A stretch of 64,000 nt of DNA, taken from the NCBI GenBank assembly GCA_963717985.1, contig CAVQYC010000003.1:906594-970593 (forward strand), in the 5' to 3' direction. The position numbers were made by a program, and so were the translations under genes. This DNA comes from BOG-1155 sp963717985. GTDB lineage: Bacteria > Desulfobacterota > Syntrophorhabdia > Syntrophorhabdales > WCHB1-27. The notes beneath the pieces are model-generated. The model had not been told where the DNA came from. It was given only the letters and a program-made list of their open reading frames with translations, and did not search any database. Shown here piece by piece: positions 51,945-60,952 of the stretch (position 1 is the first letter of the stretch; each line of letters opens with the position of its first letter).

Positions 51945-53558
51945 ATGAACAGCTTCAGCTTTCCGATCTTAAGCACGTTGATTTACCTTCCCCTCCTCGG
52001 CGCGGTGCTGCTCCTCTTCGTGAGCAGAAGACACGAGCTGTTCATCAAGGTCTTCACCCTCGTCTTCTCCATCATCGAGTTCGGCATCTCCCTGCCCCTC
52101 TTCTTCCGTTTCAACGAACAGGCCCAGGGTATGCAGTTCGTGGAAAAGGCGGCATGGTTCCCCGAATGGGGCATGAGTTATTTCCTGGGCATAGACGGCA
52201 TCAGCCTGCTCCTCGTGCTCCTCACCACGTTCCTGACGGTCCTTTGCGTGCTCATCTCCTGGAAAGCCATAGAGACCAAGGTGAAGGAATACTACATCAC
52301 CTTCCTCTTTCTGGAGACGGCCATGATCGGGACCCTGTGCGCCCTCGATCTGATCCTCTTCTATATATTCTGGGAGCTTATGCTCATCCCCATGTACCTC
52401 CTCATCGGTATCTGGGGCGGCCCGAGGAGGATATACGCCGCCATCAAGTTCTTCCTCTTCACCATGGTCGGAAGCGTCCTGATGCTGCTCGCCATCTTCG
52501 CCCTCTACTTCCATTACGCGCGGACGACCGGCATCTCCACCTTCAACGTGCTGGAGCTCTACAACGCGACTGTCCCTGTCGGCCTCCAGTACTGGCTGTT
52601 TGCCGCCTTCGCCCTCTCTTTCGCCATCAAGGTGCCCATGTTCCCCGTCCATACGTGGCTGCCCGACGCGCATACCGAGGCGCCCACCGCGGGCAGCGTC
52701 ATCCTCGCGGGCGTGCTCCTGAAGATGGGTACCTACGGCTTCCTGCGCTTTGCGATACCGCTCTTTCCGAAGGCCGCTTTCGATGCGATCCCCCTGATCT
52801 CGATATTGGCCATCATCGGCATCATCTACGGCGCGGTTGTCAGCATGATGCAGCCCGACCTGAAGCGGCTCATCGCGTTCTCCAGCGTGAGCCACCTGGG
52901 CTACGTGATGCTCGGCATGTTCGCCTTCAATATGCAGGGCATGCAGGGGAGCATCTACCAGATGCTCAACCACGGCATCAGCACGGGCGGGCTCTTCCTC
53001 CTGGTCGGCATGGTCTACGAGAGACGCCATACGAGGATGATCGCCGACTTCGGCGGGTTGTCCGCCTCGATGCCCATCTTCGCCGTCTTTTTCATGATCG
53101 TCACCCTCTCCTCCATCGCCCTGCCGGGCACGAACGGTTTTGTCGGTGAGTTCCTTATACTCCTCGGCGCCTTCCGGTCGGTCCACCTGTATGGCATCCT
53201 CGCTACCATCGGGGTGGTGCTGGGCGCGGTCTACATGCTCTGGATGTTCCAGCGGGTCATGTTCGGCGAGATCACACGGGAGGAGAACAGGAAGGTGAAA
53301 GACCTGGGCGGAAGAGAGATCCTGATCCTCTGCTGCGTGGTCTTCTTCATCGTCCTCATGGGAGTCTACCCGCGCATGTTCTTCAAGAAGATGGATACAT
53401 CCGTCGCGGGGTTCCTGAACTTCGTGAAAGCGAGAAATGCCTATTACCAGACCATGGAAGGGGTTCCAGGCCGCAGTGTCAGCCGGTGCGGATTATCGGG
53501 CACTGATGCCGCGGCCAACCCGGCACGTCAGGCCGGGCGGTCACTAGAGGTCGAATGA
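51945..53558 (+). CDS. nuoM: NADH-quinone oxidoreductase subunit M
   Basis: Antiporter-like proton-pumping subunit, 537 residues. It has IFWELMLIPMYLLIGIWG, FPVHTWLPDAHTEAPTAGSV and LIAFSSVSHLGYVMLG. The last ~35 residues (VPGRSVSRCGLSGTDAAANP and on) look like an added hydrophilic tail. It starts at 51945; a longer frame lies inside nuoL. Confidence 0.96.
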   Translation: MNSFSFPILSTLIYLPLLGAVLLLFVSRRHELFIKVFTLVFSIIEFGISLPLFFRFNEQAQGMQFVEKAAWFPEWGMSYFLGIDGISLLLVLLTTFLTVLCVLISWKAIETKVKEYYITFLFLETAMIGTLCALDLILFYIFWELMLIPMYLLIGIWGGPRRIYAAIKFFLFTMVGSVLMLLAIFALYFHYARTTGISTFNVLELYNATVPVGLQYWLFAAFALSFAIKVPMFPVHTWLPDAHTEAPTAGSVILAGVLLKMGTYGFLRFAIPLFPKAAFDAIPLISILAIIGIIYGAVVSMMQPDLKRLIAFSSVSHLGYVMLGMFAFNMQGMQGSIYQMLNHGISTGGLFLLVGMVYERRHTRMIADFGGLSASMPIFAVFFMIVTLSSIALPGTNGFVGEFLILLGAFRSVHLYGILATIGVVLGAVYMLWMFQRVMFGEITREENRKVKDLGGREILILCCVVFFIVLMGVYPRMFFKKMDTSVAGFLNFVKARNAYYQTMEGVPGRSVSRCGLSGTDAAANPARQAGRSLEVE

Positions 53559-55015
53559 TGAACATCGCGCTGTCGCTTTCCGATTTTGAATGGATCCTCC
53601 CTGAGATTACCGTTACCGTCTTCGGGCTCCTTATCCTCCTCATCGACGCCTTCAGGAGAAAGAAGACGCCGAGCGTTGCAGGGGGCGTGCTCACCCTCAT
53701 CGGAAGCGCCCTTGCCTTCTTTTTTGCGATGCACCTCTGGGGCGTGCGCACAAGTCTCTTCAGCGGCCTCTACCTGATAGACGGATTCGGCACCTTCTTC
53801 AAGGCCATATTCCTCCTCATCCTCTTTATGGTCGGTGTGATCTCCATCCGTTATACGAGGCGCGAGGAGATCGTTGCGGGCGAGTATTATACGCTCCTCC
53901 ATTTCGCCGCCCTCGGCATGATGGTGATGGTCTCTTCGACGAGCTTCGTGACCATTTTCATTGGCCTGGAGGTCATGTCGCTCTCCATCTACATACTCTG
54001 CGGGCTCCTGAAAGGGCAGGCCCGCGCCCTTGAATCGTCCTTCAAATATTTCCTGCTCGGCTCTTTTGCCACGGCCTTTCTCCTTTACGGCATAGCCCTG
54101 GTCTTCGCCTCCACCGGGGCCATCGACATCAGGATGGTGCGCACCGTCGCCGCAGCGAGGAACCTTGGCGTTGACCCGCTCTTCCTCACAGGCATGGCGC
54201 TCCTCATTGTCGGCTTCGGCTTCAAGACCGCCTCGGTCCCCTTCCATATGTGGACGCCCGACGTCTACGAAGGCGCGCCGACGCCGGTCACGGTCTTTAT
54301 GGCCACGGGTGTGAAGGCAGCCGCCTTCGCCGCCTTCCTCCGGGTCTTCTACACCGCCTTCTATCCCTTCATCGGCAGTTGGTCGAGCGTATTATGGCTC
54401 ATCGCGGTACTCACCATGTGCGCGGGGAACATCACCGCCCTGGTGCAGGACAACATGAAGCGCCTCCTCGCCTATTCCAGCATCGCCCACGCGGGCTATA
54501 TCCTGGTCGCCTTCATCACCGGCGACAAGATCCTCTCATCGAGCATCCTCTACTATCTGCTCGCCTACACCTTCATGAACCTGGGGGCCTTCACCGTGGT
54601 GATCCTCCTCGGAAGGAAGGGCGAGGCCCATGAGGACATAGACAGCTACGCGGGCCTTGCCGGCCGCCACCCCTTTGTGGCGCTCTGCATGACCATCTTC
54701 CTTCTCTCCCTCACGGGCATCCCCCCGCTCGCGGGCTTTACCGGTAAGTTCTATATCTTCAGCGACGCCATAAAGGGTCAGTACTACTGGCTCGCCGTCA
54801 TAGGCGTCCTCAACAGCGCCGTCGCCGCCTACTACTACCTGCGCGTGCTCATGTACATGTACTTCAAGGAGCCGGTAAAGGAGCTGGGCGGGATAGACAT
54901 GTCGCCCGGCTATGTGCTGGTGATGCTGGTGAGCGTGGGCGCGCTCTTCTATCTGGGGATGTTTCCGAGGGATGTACTACTACTAGCGCAAAAATCGGTA
55001 GCGATATTCCAATAG
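53555..55015 (+). CDS. nuoN: NADH-quinone oxidoreductase subunit N
   Basis: Third antiporter-like subunit, last gene of the operon. The 486-residue protein has LESSFKYFLLGSFATAFLLY, VPFHMWTPDVYEGAPTPVTV and LLAYSSIAHAGYILVA. ATGA overlap with nuoM. Confidence 0.97.
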   Translation: MMNIALSLSDFEWILPEITVTVFGLLILLIDAFRRKKTPSVAGGVLTLIGSALAFFFAMHLWGVRTSLFSGLYLIDGFGTFFKAIFLLILFMVGVISIRYTRREEIVAGEYYTLLHFAALGMMVMVSSTSFVTIFIGLEVMSLSIYILCGLLKGQARALESSFKYFLLGSFATAFLLYGIALVFASTGAIDIRMVRTVAAARNLGVDPLFLTGMALLIVGFGFKTASVPFHMWTPDVYEGAPTPVTVFMATGVKAAAFAAFLRVFYTAFYPFIGSWSSVLWLIAVLTMCAGNITALVQDNMKRLLAYSSIAHAGYILVAFITGDKILSSSILYYLLAYTFMNLGAFTVVILLGRKGEAHEDIDSYAGLAGRHPFVALCMTIFLLSLTGIPPLAGFTGKFYIFSDAIKGQYYWLAVIGVLNSAVAAYYYLRVLMYMYFKEPVKELGGIDMSPGYVLVMLVSVGALFYLGMFPRDVLLLAQKSVAIFQ

Positions 55016-55051
55016 TGGGGCGGCCGGGTTAATTTCGCGCCATGTGCCTGT

Positions 55052-55114
55052 ATCTCGGGGTCGCGCGATCCTCACATACGACAGCAGTATGCTCCGGTTC
55101 GGCGACCCCGAGAT
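55052..55114. repeat. 13-base inverted repeat downstream of nuoN
   Basis: ATCTCGGGGTCGC (55052-55064) and GCGACCCCGAGAT (55102-55114) are perfect complements. A second, inner hairpin CATAC-GACAGCA-GTATG lies between them. There is no T tract. It could stall or process the nuo transcript or mark the edge of the mobile region. The rest of the 55016-55436 gap holds only this and the tRNA-Ser remnant; I see no gene. Confidence 0.7.
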
Positions 55115-55258
55115 TTCGGCACCTATCATCGAAATTTCCTCCGGCCTCAAAAGCGACGCTGCTCACTTGACCTGCAGCTCATGCATTGCCCGATTATCGA
55201 TGGGAGCGAAGATTACCATTCGGAAACGGGGGAATAGCGGCAGCGGGAATCCTGATGA

Positions 55259-55285
55259 GGCGGAGGGAGAGGGATTCGAACCCTT
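55259..55285 (-). other. 3' fragment of a tRNA-Ser gene (possible attachment site)
   Basis: On the minus strand this reads GGGTTCGAATCCCTCTCCC followed by TCCGCC. This is the T-arm and 3' acceptor strand of a typical tRNA-Ser. The 5' half, anticodon arm and matching acceptor strand are missing. tRNA 3' ends are common integration sites, and mobile genes follow to the right. Confidence 0.6.
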
Positions 55286-55436
55286 TTCCCGTCAATGCCC
55301 GTGCGAGAATCCGGCGAAAAAGGCATAGAAGAGGCAAAGCGATGAGGGAGTAGGATTCTAAAAAAGGGGAATCCTTGTCACTGCTTATCTTCCTGTCGAA
55401 AGCATAAAGAAAGCGCAACGGAGCGTCGAAACACCT

Positions 55437-56123
55437 TCAGCACGCTCCTTCCTTCTTCCCGGCTTCAACCGGCCCCTTTATCTCTTTTTTGTACTTCTTT
55501 TTGATAACCTTATCCAATTTTGCGATCTTCTCCGGAGCTACATAGGTGTATTCGATGATCGCTTCCACGAATTCCTTCAATATCAACGCTTCCTGGTGAT
55601 CGATACTGGGCGAATTCGCGTGAACGCCCACGTTACCGAGGAAACGTATGTTATCGAACATCTCGAAAAGCACCGCCGGGATCAGGTGGTTATCCGCCAG
55701 GAACTTGATCTTGTCGAATAGGGTATGCCCTGTCGCCTCTTTATCGACGCAGATAAGCTCAATGATCTTCCGGGCGAGAGCGGCGTACCCGTTGGCCGAA
55801 AGCTTGACGATCCTGGAGGCTTCGTCATACGTGTCCCTCACGGCCTTCGGTATGTAATCCTCGGAATATGTCTTCTGTCGCGGATAAAGGTAATTGGCCG
55901 TCCGAATGTCCGGTTCCGGCACTTCAAGGTCGTACTGATAATAGATCAACGGTTCTCTGCACGTCTGGCATATACAGAAGAAATAGTAACAATCGACAAT
56001 GAAATCCTCGTTCCCGTCAAATGGCTCCTTTTTCGTGTATCTATATACTATTTCCTGCGGAACCTTGTTTCCGCAATGATTACACGTTCTGACAACTTCC
56101 TCATTCTCTACTTCGTCGTACAT
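55437..56123 (-). CDS. DUF4145 domain-containing protein
   Basis: Soluble protein of about 228 residues from the ATG at 56123 (MYDEVENEEVVRTCNHCGNK). In-frame starts up to 56243 would extend it by 40 residues. Two Cys pairs (CNHCGNK and CICQTCREP) suggest a zinc ribbon at the N-terminus. The C-terminal helical half has ALARKIIELICVDKEATGHT, LADNHLIPAVL and RFLGNVGVHANSPSIDHQEA, the pattern of DUF4145. Such proteins are often found in mobile or defence-related regions. No function can be assigned. Confidence 0.75.
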   Translation of the reverse strand: MYDEVENEEVVRTCNHCGNKVPQEIVYRYTKKEPFDGNEDFIVDCYYFFCICQTCREPLIYYQYDLEVPEPDIRTANYLYPRQKTYSEDYIPKAVRDTYDEASRIVKLSANGYAALARKIIELICVDKEATGHTLFDKIKFLADNHLIPAVLFEMFDNIRFLGNVGVHANSPSIDHQEALILKEFVEAIIEYTYVAPEKIAKLDKVIKKKYKKEIKGPVEAGKKEGAC

Positions 56124-56470
56124 TATGCCCTCTTGGAACATCATAACGCAAAGTCGACCGCTATTGGAAGTAATACATAGGTAAGGGTCGAAACGCCCAA
56201 CTAGGTCCACGAGGTTGAATGGCCAATCAGCAAGGGTCAACAACCCACCGCCGCCGGTGAAGAAGCCTCCTGGCCGGTCTTCCTGTGGCGACTTCCTATG
56301 TCGGTTCTCGTTGTCGAGGACTATGGTATATCCCCACTAGAAGGCTCTTAGGGCCAAGGTTATTCCCCACTTGGTAGGGCCAAGATAATTCCCCACTTTT
56401 GCCGGATGTCGGTAGACAAACCGAATCTGATCCTGCCATTCCTATGGCAACAAATGGGAACGGAGGGATC

Positions 56471-58027
56471 ATGGCAAGGAGGGATATACCGATGAATGAA
56501 GTTGTGGAGACAATCTACCAGTGGCACCAGGGAAGAAAGATCCAGCAGATCAGCAAATCGCTGGGCCTTGATCGCAAAACCGTGCGCAAGTATCTTGGCA
56601 TGATAAACGAGCTGTCGATAGACCGTGGAAGTCCTCTCCCTGACGAGCAGGAGATCATCGGTAAGTTGAAGGACCTTATGGCAACGCAGGCGGCTGCCTA
56701 CGAGCGTCCGGCGTTTGATCTCGTCGCACAGTACCGGGATGATATCAAACAATGGTTCGATGACACTCGCATGACCGCCAAGCAGGCATGGCGGCTTTTG
56801 AAGGAGAACTACAACATTGACGTCGGCTACACCACCGTCAAGCGGTATGTGAGAAAGGAGTTCCACCGGGAAAAGCCCCACGTGACCGTCCGCATCGAGA
56901 CGCCTGCAGGCGATGAGGCGCAGGTAGACTTCGGCTACGCGGGGCTCATGTACGATCCCGAGGCGCAAAGGAAGCGCAAGACCTGGGCGTTCATCATGAC
57001 CCTGTCTTTTAGCCGCCATCGGTTCGTGCGGTTCGTCTTCCACCAGGACATCCCCACCTGGCTCGACTGCCACGAACGGGCCTTCCAGTGGCTCGGAGGG
57101 GTACCCGCAAGGGTAACCCTGGACAACCTAAAATCCGGTGTTTTGAAGGCGGACATTTATGACCCCCTCGTCAATTACGCCTATGCCGATCTCGAACGAT
57201 ACTATGGTTTTGTCGCTGACCCTGCCAAGGCGGGGGACGCCGAACAAAAGGGAAAGGTCGAGCGGTCCGTTGCGGTGGTGAAAAAGCATCTCCTTGCAGG
57301 CAGGACGTTCAAGGATATCCATGAGGCGAACGAGCGGGCGCTGCACTGGTGCAAGGAGGAGATCGGCCAGGAGATCCATGGTACCACAAAGAGAAAGCCC
57401 TATCCCGTCTTCCTCGCCGAAGAAAGGCCCCGGCTGAAAGCCCTTCCGGACGCGCCTTTCGAGCGTCCCTTATGGAAGAAGTGCACGGTCCATCCCGACC
57501 ACCACATCGTCTTCGACAAGTCCTATTACTCCCTCCCTACGAGATACATCGGGAAAAAGGTGTGGGCGAAGGGAACGTACAAAAAGGTAGAGGTTTTCCT
57601 TGACCACGAGCGAATCAAGCTCCATCCGCGGGCGTCCCGGCCAGGGAGCTGGGTCACCGACCAGACAGACTATCCGCCGGATAAACTCGCCTTTCTTATG
57701 GCAACGCCTACATGGTGCCGGAAGAAGGCCGCCGAGTATGGTCCCCACACCGAGGCGCTCATCACGGCAATCCTTGAGGAACACGCCATGAGGAACCTCC
57801 GTAAAACCCAGGCAATCCTGCGTCTCGCGGAAAAATACCGCGACATCATCGAGAAGGTCGCGGAGAGGGCTCTTTCCTTCGGCAATACCAGATACAAGAG
57901 CATCAAGGCCATGCTTGAGAACGGCATGACCCAGACAGATCACATGACCACCAGAACGGCGCCGTTGTCGGAACTGGGGAAGCGCTTCCTCCGATCACCC
58001 GATTATTTTAAGGGGGTCGCGCGATGA
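56471..58027 (+). CDS. istA: IS21 family transposase IstA
   Basis: DDE transposase of IS21. The N-terminal helix-turn-helix region is QGRKIQQISKSLGLDRKTVR. The catalytic core has VRIETPAGDEAQVDFGYAGL (Asp), PARVTLDNLKSGVLK (Asp) and DAEQKGKVERSVAVVKKHLL (Glu). A C-terminal beta domain follows. The likely start is the ATG at 56471, following GGAGGG. An in-frame ATG/TTG further upstream at 56399 is possible. It overlaps istB by 4 bases. Confidence 0.9.
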   Translation: MARRDIPMNEVVETIYQWHQGRKIQQISKSLGLDRKTVRKYLGMINELSIDRGSPLPDEQEIIGKLKDLMATQAAAYERPAFDLVAQYRDDIKQWFDDTRMTAKQAWRLLKENYNIDVGYTTVKRYVRKEFHREKPHVTVRIETPAGDEAQVDFGYAGLMYDPEAQRKRKTWAFIMTLSFSRHRFVRFVFHQDIPTWLDCHERAFQWLGGVPARVTLDNLKSGVLKADIYDPLVNYAYADLERYYGFVADPAKAGDAEQKGKVERSVAVVKKHLLAGRTFKDIHEANERALHWCKEEIGQEIHGTTKRKPYPVFLAEERPRLKALPDAPFERPLWKKCTVHPDHHIVFDKSYYSLPTRYIGKKVWAKGTYKKVEVFLDHERIKLHPRASRPGSWVTDQTDYPPDKLAFLMATPTWCRKKAAEYGPHTEALITAILEEHAMRNLRKTQAILRLAEKYRDIIEKVAERALSFGNTRYKSIKAMLENGMTQTDHMTTRTAPLSELGKRFLRSPDYFKGVAR

Positions 58028-58770
58028 TCGACCACCACCTCATAGACCAATTACGTAAGTTGAAGCTGGGAGGGTTCCTGGAAAGCCTGGAGCTCAGGCT
58101 TGCCCAGGTGACAAATGACGACCTGTCCCATCTCGCTTTTCTCACCCTTATCATCCAGGACGAGATCGAACGGAGAGAGGCGAAGAAGCTATCCCTCCGT
58201 ATCCGGCAGGCCGCCTTCGAAGAAGAGAAGACTCTGGAGGGGTTCGACTTTGCCTTCAATCCAAGGATCAGAAGGGGCGTTGTTACCGACCTCGCGACCT
58301 GTCTGTTCATAGAGAAAAAAGAGCATGTCCTCATATACGGACCCGCCGGCGTGGGGAAGACCCACTTGGCCGAGGCGCTGGGACACGAGGCTTGCAGGAG
58401 AGGATATACGACGCTCTTTATTAAATCGGCAAAGATACTCAGGAGCCTTTTTGCGGCACGAGCGGATCAGTCATGGGAGAGGCAGCTCAAGAGGTTCGTG
58501 AGACCGGACCTCCTCATTATCGATGACTTCGGGCTTACAGCGTTGACGCCGATCCAGGCGGAGGACTTCTACGAGCTCGTCGCGGAGCGGCACCTTCGGT
58601 CATCCATCGTCATCACCAGCAACCGGCCGCCGCAGGACTGGATAGGTCTTTTCCCCGATCCGGTCATGGCCAACTCAGCGCTCGACCGCCTGAGCCACCA
58701 TGCCCATCACATCATTATAGATGAAGGAGAATCATATAGGAGGAAACTGAGCCCAAACAACAACCGATGA
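58024..58770 (+). CDS. istB: IS21 helper ATPase IstB
   Basis: DnaC/AAA+-type helper of IstA. The 248-residue protein has Walker A YGPAGVGKTHLAEALG near residue 105 and Walker B LLIIDDFGLTALT. SSIVITSNRPPQDWIGLFPD and the Arg-finger region near LDRLSHHAHHIIIDEGESYR follow. Confidence 0.93.
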   Translation: MIDHHLIDQLRKLKLGGFLESLELRLAQVTNDDLSHLAFLTLIIQDEIERREAKKLSLRIRQAAFEEEKTLEGFDFAFNPRIRRGVVTDLATCLFIEKKEHVLIYGPAGVGKTHLAEALGHEACRRGYTTLFIKSAKILRSLFAARADQSWERQLKRFVRPDLLIIDDFGLTALTPIQAEDFYELVAERHLRSSIVITSNRPPQDWIGLFPDPVMANSALDRLSHHAHHIIIDEGESYRRKLSPNNNR

Positions 58771-58830
58771 CTGACTACCCATCCGGGCAGAAGTGAGGAA
58801 TTACCGCCGCCCCGGGGGTGGGGAATTACC

Positions 58831-59616
58831 TTGGCTCTTGACAACCTTTTCAAACGAAACCTTCTCAAGGAGTACCTTCAGGTGGTAGTCCTTGATTTCA
58901 TTTATTCCCATCCGACATATAGTCAGCTTCTATTCTACGGAGGCTCGGCTCTCGCGCATTGCTTCGACCTTCAGCGGCTTTCCGAAGATCTGGATTTCAT
59001 CGATGAGACGAAGAAGATAGCGGTTCCGAAACTGGCCAAGGACCTGGAGGAATATTTTTCCAAACGCACTGATCTCCCGGTGAAGACGACCGTCCAAAAA
59101 TTCCGCATCTATCTCAAATTTCCAATCCTTCGCGATCTCGGCCTTTCCACCAGGGAAGAAACAGACGATCTCTTTCTCAAGGTTGAGGTGTTTTCCGAGT
59201 TTGATTTTTGTGAGCATTACTCAACTGAAATCCGCCCGATCTTCAAGTATAACCGGTCCGTTCTCATTAAGATGCTCGATGCATCCACCCTTATGGCGAC
59301 AAAAGTCCGGGCAATCCTTTTCCGCAAGTGGGAAAAGACAGACAAGCAGGGCAATACTACCGTGAAAGTGAAAGGCCGGGATTACTTTGACCTCCTCTGG
59401 TATCTCCAAAAAGGGATTCAACCTAATCTATCTTGTATTGAAGGCGCAGATACCATGAAAGACCTTAAGGAGAAACTTCTATCCATGGTCGGGCGCATTG
59501 ATAGCCAGAGCATCCGACTTGATCTCGATCCCCTCATAGCTAATCCCACTTTCGTTAATAGTATGAGCCGGAATATGAAAGCCATTTTGGAACGGGAGAT
59601 TTCGGAAAAGCTGTGA
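58831..59616 (+). CDS. AbiEii-like nucleotidyltransferase (toxin) family protein, probably 5'-truncated
   Basis: The 261-residue protein has the AbiEii/nucleotidyltransferase signature FYGGSALAHCFDLQRLSEDL followed by DFID. Downstream conserved-looking parts include LMATKVRAILFRKWEKTD and KGRDYFDLLWYL. In type IV toxin-antitoxin systems such proteins modify RNA or nucleotides. No AbiEi antitoxin gene precedes it. The apparent TTG start and first four codons lie inside the right end of IS21, so the insertion probably removed the natural start and any upstream antitoxin. Confidence 0.78.
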   Translation: MALDNLFKRNLLKEYLQVVVLDFIYSHPTYSQLLFYGGSALAHCFDLQRLSEDLDFIDETKKIAVPKLAKDLEEYFSKRTDLPVKTTVQKFRIYLKFPILRDLGLSTREETDDLFLKVEVFSEFDFCEHYSTEIRPIFKYNRSVLIKMLDASTLMATKVRAILFRKWEKTDKQGNTTVKVKGRDYFDLLWYLQKGIQPNLSCIEGADTMKDLKEKLLSMVGRIDSQSIRLDLDPLIANPTFVNSMSRNMKAILEREISEKL

Positions 59617-59659
59617 CGCTGGCGTGACAATTGGGTTTTGCAGGAGCGAAATAAATGAA

Positions 59660-60307
59660 TCATCGTCGTATTTCTGTGGTTTTTACTGCCTGATTTTCCT
59701 TGAAACAAGTTCGAACGTCTTCCACTACGGCCCACCATTTCATAATTTGAGCTTCTGATAAGGTGATTTGTGGCTCTAGTAAGCTTTTTCTGAGAAGTTC
59801 GAGCCAATCATTTTCACCGCCTACACCCCTAAGCCCTTTTTCAAGAATAATAAGGGCTTTTCTGGCTTTAATCTCCAGTTTTCTGTCCTTCAGAAAAAAG
59901 TTCGAGCCAATCCGTCTGAAGACGGAACGCTTCTCCTGAACAGTCCCGGCTCTGAATCTCATTCTAGCTGCACTGGCAAAGGTTATCATTTCTTCCGGAG
60001 ATTCGTCCGGCTTTTCCTCTCCGGTTATGTTTCCATTGCCATTCTCCTCAAGGCGGATTCTCTCTGATAGTAGCTTCTGCTTCTCGGCGCGGTATTCTTC
60101 ATCATCAATGAGATCATTGATTCTCATCCGGTTAAGATTGGTTATCCTTTGTTCGGAATCATGGACAGCTTTCTCCAGGGATTTGCGAACCGAGGTATCG
60201 TCGAGATGGTCTTGTTTTAGGGACTCCGCAAGATGTTTCAAGGCAATATCCAAAAGTTTCTTGGGCACATATATCCGGTCGAGATAGCCGGCGATCTGGT
60301 CTTCTAA
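59660..60307 (-). pseudogene. Large serine recombinase, C-terminal fragment
   Basis: About 215 residues in the same frame as the fragment at 60953-61921. It reads LEDQIAGYLDRIYVPKKLLD, then a charged helical coiled-coil-like region (RITNLNRMRINDLIDDEEYR) and a variable C-terminus. This is the C-terminal part of a large serine recombinase after its zinc-ribbon domain. It is separated from the N-terminal part by the IS200-like element and has no good start of its own apart from a GTG at 60268. Confidence 0.8.
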
Positions 60308-60952
60308 TTATCCTCTGGGTATACCCCCGGCTCTGCCGGGGGACTCCAAAAGTTTGACATTTTCGGGAATATAAAAGAAAACCTCCTCCAATGTGAACCG
60401 CTCGAAGTTACACAAGGAGGAGGCCTTAGTGAATAACTTTCAGAGTTTAAATCACACCAGGTGGGATTGCAAGTTCCATGTGGTGTGGATACCGAAGTAC
60501 AGGAAGAGGGCACTCTACGGGCAGCTCAGGAAACAGTTAGCGCCGGTGCTCAAGGAGCTGGCGAATCAGAAGGAAAGCGAAGTATTGGAAGGGCGTCTCG
60601 TAGAGGATCACGTACACATGCTCATATCAATACCGCCCAAGTATGCCGTCGCCCAAGTTATAGGCTACATCAAGGGGAAGAGCGCCATATGGATCGCCCG
60701 TACGTGCGGAAGGAGAAAAAACTTCATCGGCCAGAATTTTTGGGCCAGGGGCTACTATGTGACAACGGCAGGATTGGATGAAGAAACGGTCCGCGACTAC
60801 ATCAGAAAGCAGGAAGACGAGGATAAGAAGCTCGATCAGCTCAAGATGTTCGACGAGTAGGGCTACCTTTAGGTAGCTCACGGTGTTTAACCGCTTTGAG
60901 CGGTTCACATATTTTCAAACCCCCGGCTCTGCCGGGGGATGAGTGATTTTAT
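60308..60952 (+). mobile_element. IS200/IS605-type element inserted in the recombinase gene
   Basis: Carries one Y1 transposase. Identical subterminal palindromes CCCCCGGCTCTGCCGGGGG lie at about 60326-60344 and 60919-60937, consistent with the hairpins recognised by TnpA. Removing 60308-60952 (645 bases) would rejoin the recombinase in frame. Ends are accurate to a few bases. Confidence 0.75.
60429..60860 (+). CDS. tnpA: IS200-like Y1 transposase TnpA
   Basis: Single-strand HUH endonuclease/transposase, 143 residues. It has YKFHVVWIPKYR-type sequence (CKFHVVWIPKYRKRALYG), the HUH-like EDHVHMLISIPPK and the catalytic Tyr region ETVRDYIRKQEDEDKK. The GTG start at 60429 follows AGGAGGAGG. No tnpB accompanies it. 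Confidence 0.92.
   Translation: MNNFQSLNHTRWDCKFHVVWIPKYRKRALYGQLRKQLAPVLKELANQKESEVLEGRLVEDHVHMLISIPPKYAVAQVIGYIKGKSAIWIARTCGRRKNFIGQNFWARGYYVTTAGLDEETVRDYIRKQEDEDKKLDQLKMFDE

Larger units (their letters stand above)
56312..58843 (+). mobile_element. Complete IS21-family insertion sequence
   Basis: Carries istA and istB. The left end, TGTCGAGGACTATGGTATAT followed by CCCCAC (from 56312), matches the complement of the right end (ending at 58843) at 19 of 26 positions. Extra copies of an ATTCCCCAC-type motif lie inside both ends (56360-56371, 56386-56397, and 58795-58806, 58819-58830), as is usual for IS21. I see no clear target duplication. The right end contains an outward TTGACA (58838-58843) but no good -10 follows. 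Confidence 0.85.

Noticed and set aside
51969..53186. 405-codon minus-strand frame
   Set aside because: Antisense to nuoM, Glu/Asp/His-rich with no domain. Shadow of a GC-rich gene.
60392..60909. GTGAACCGCTC-type inverted sequences as the true IS ends
   Set aside because: They lie inside the two identical 19-base palindromes. Moving the borders there would not rejoin the recombinase reading frame as well.
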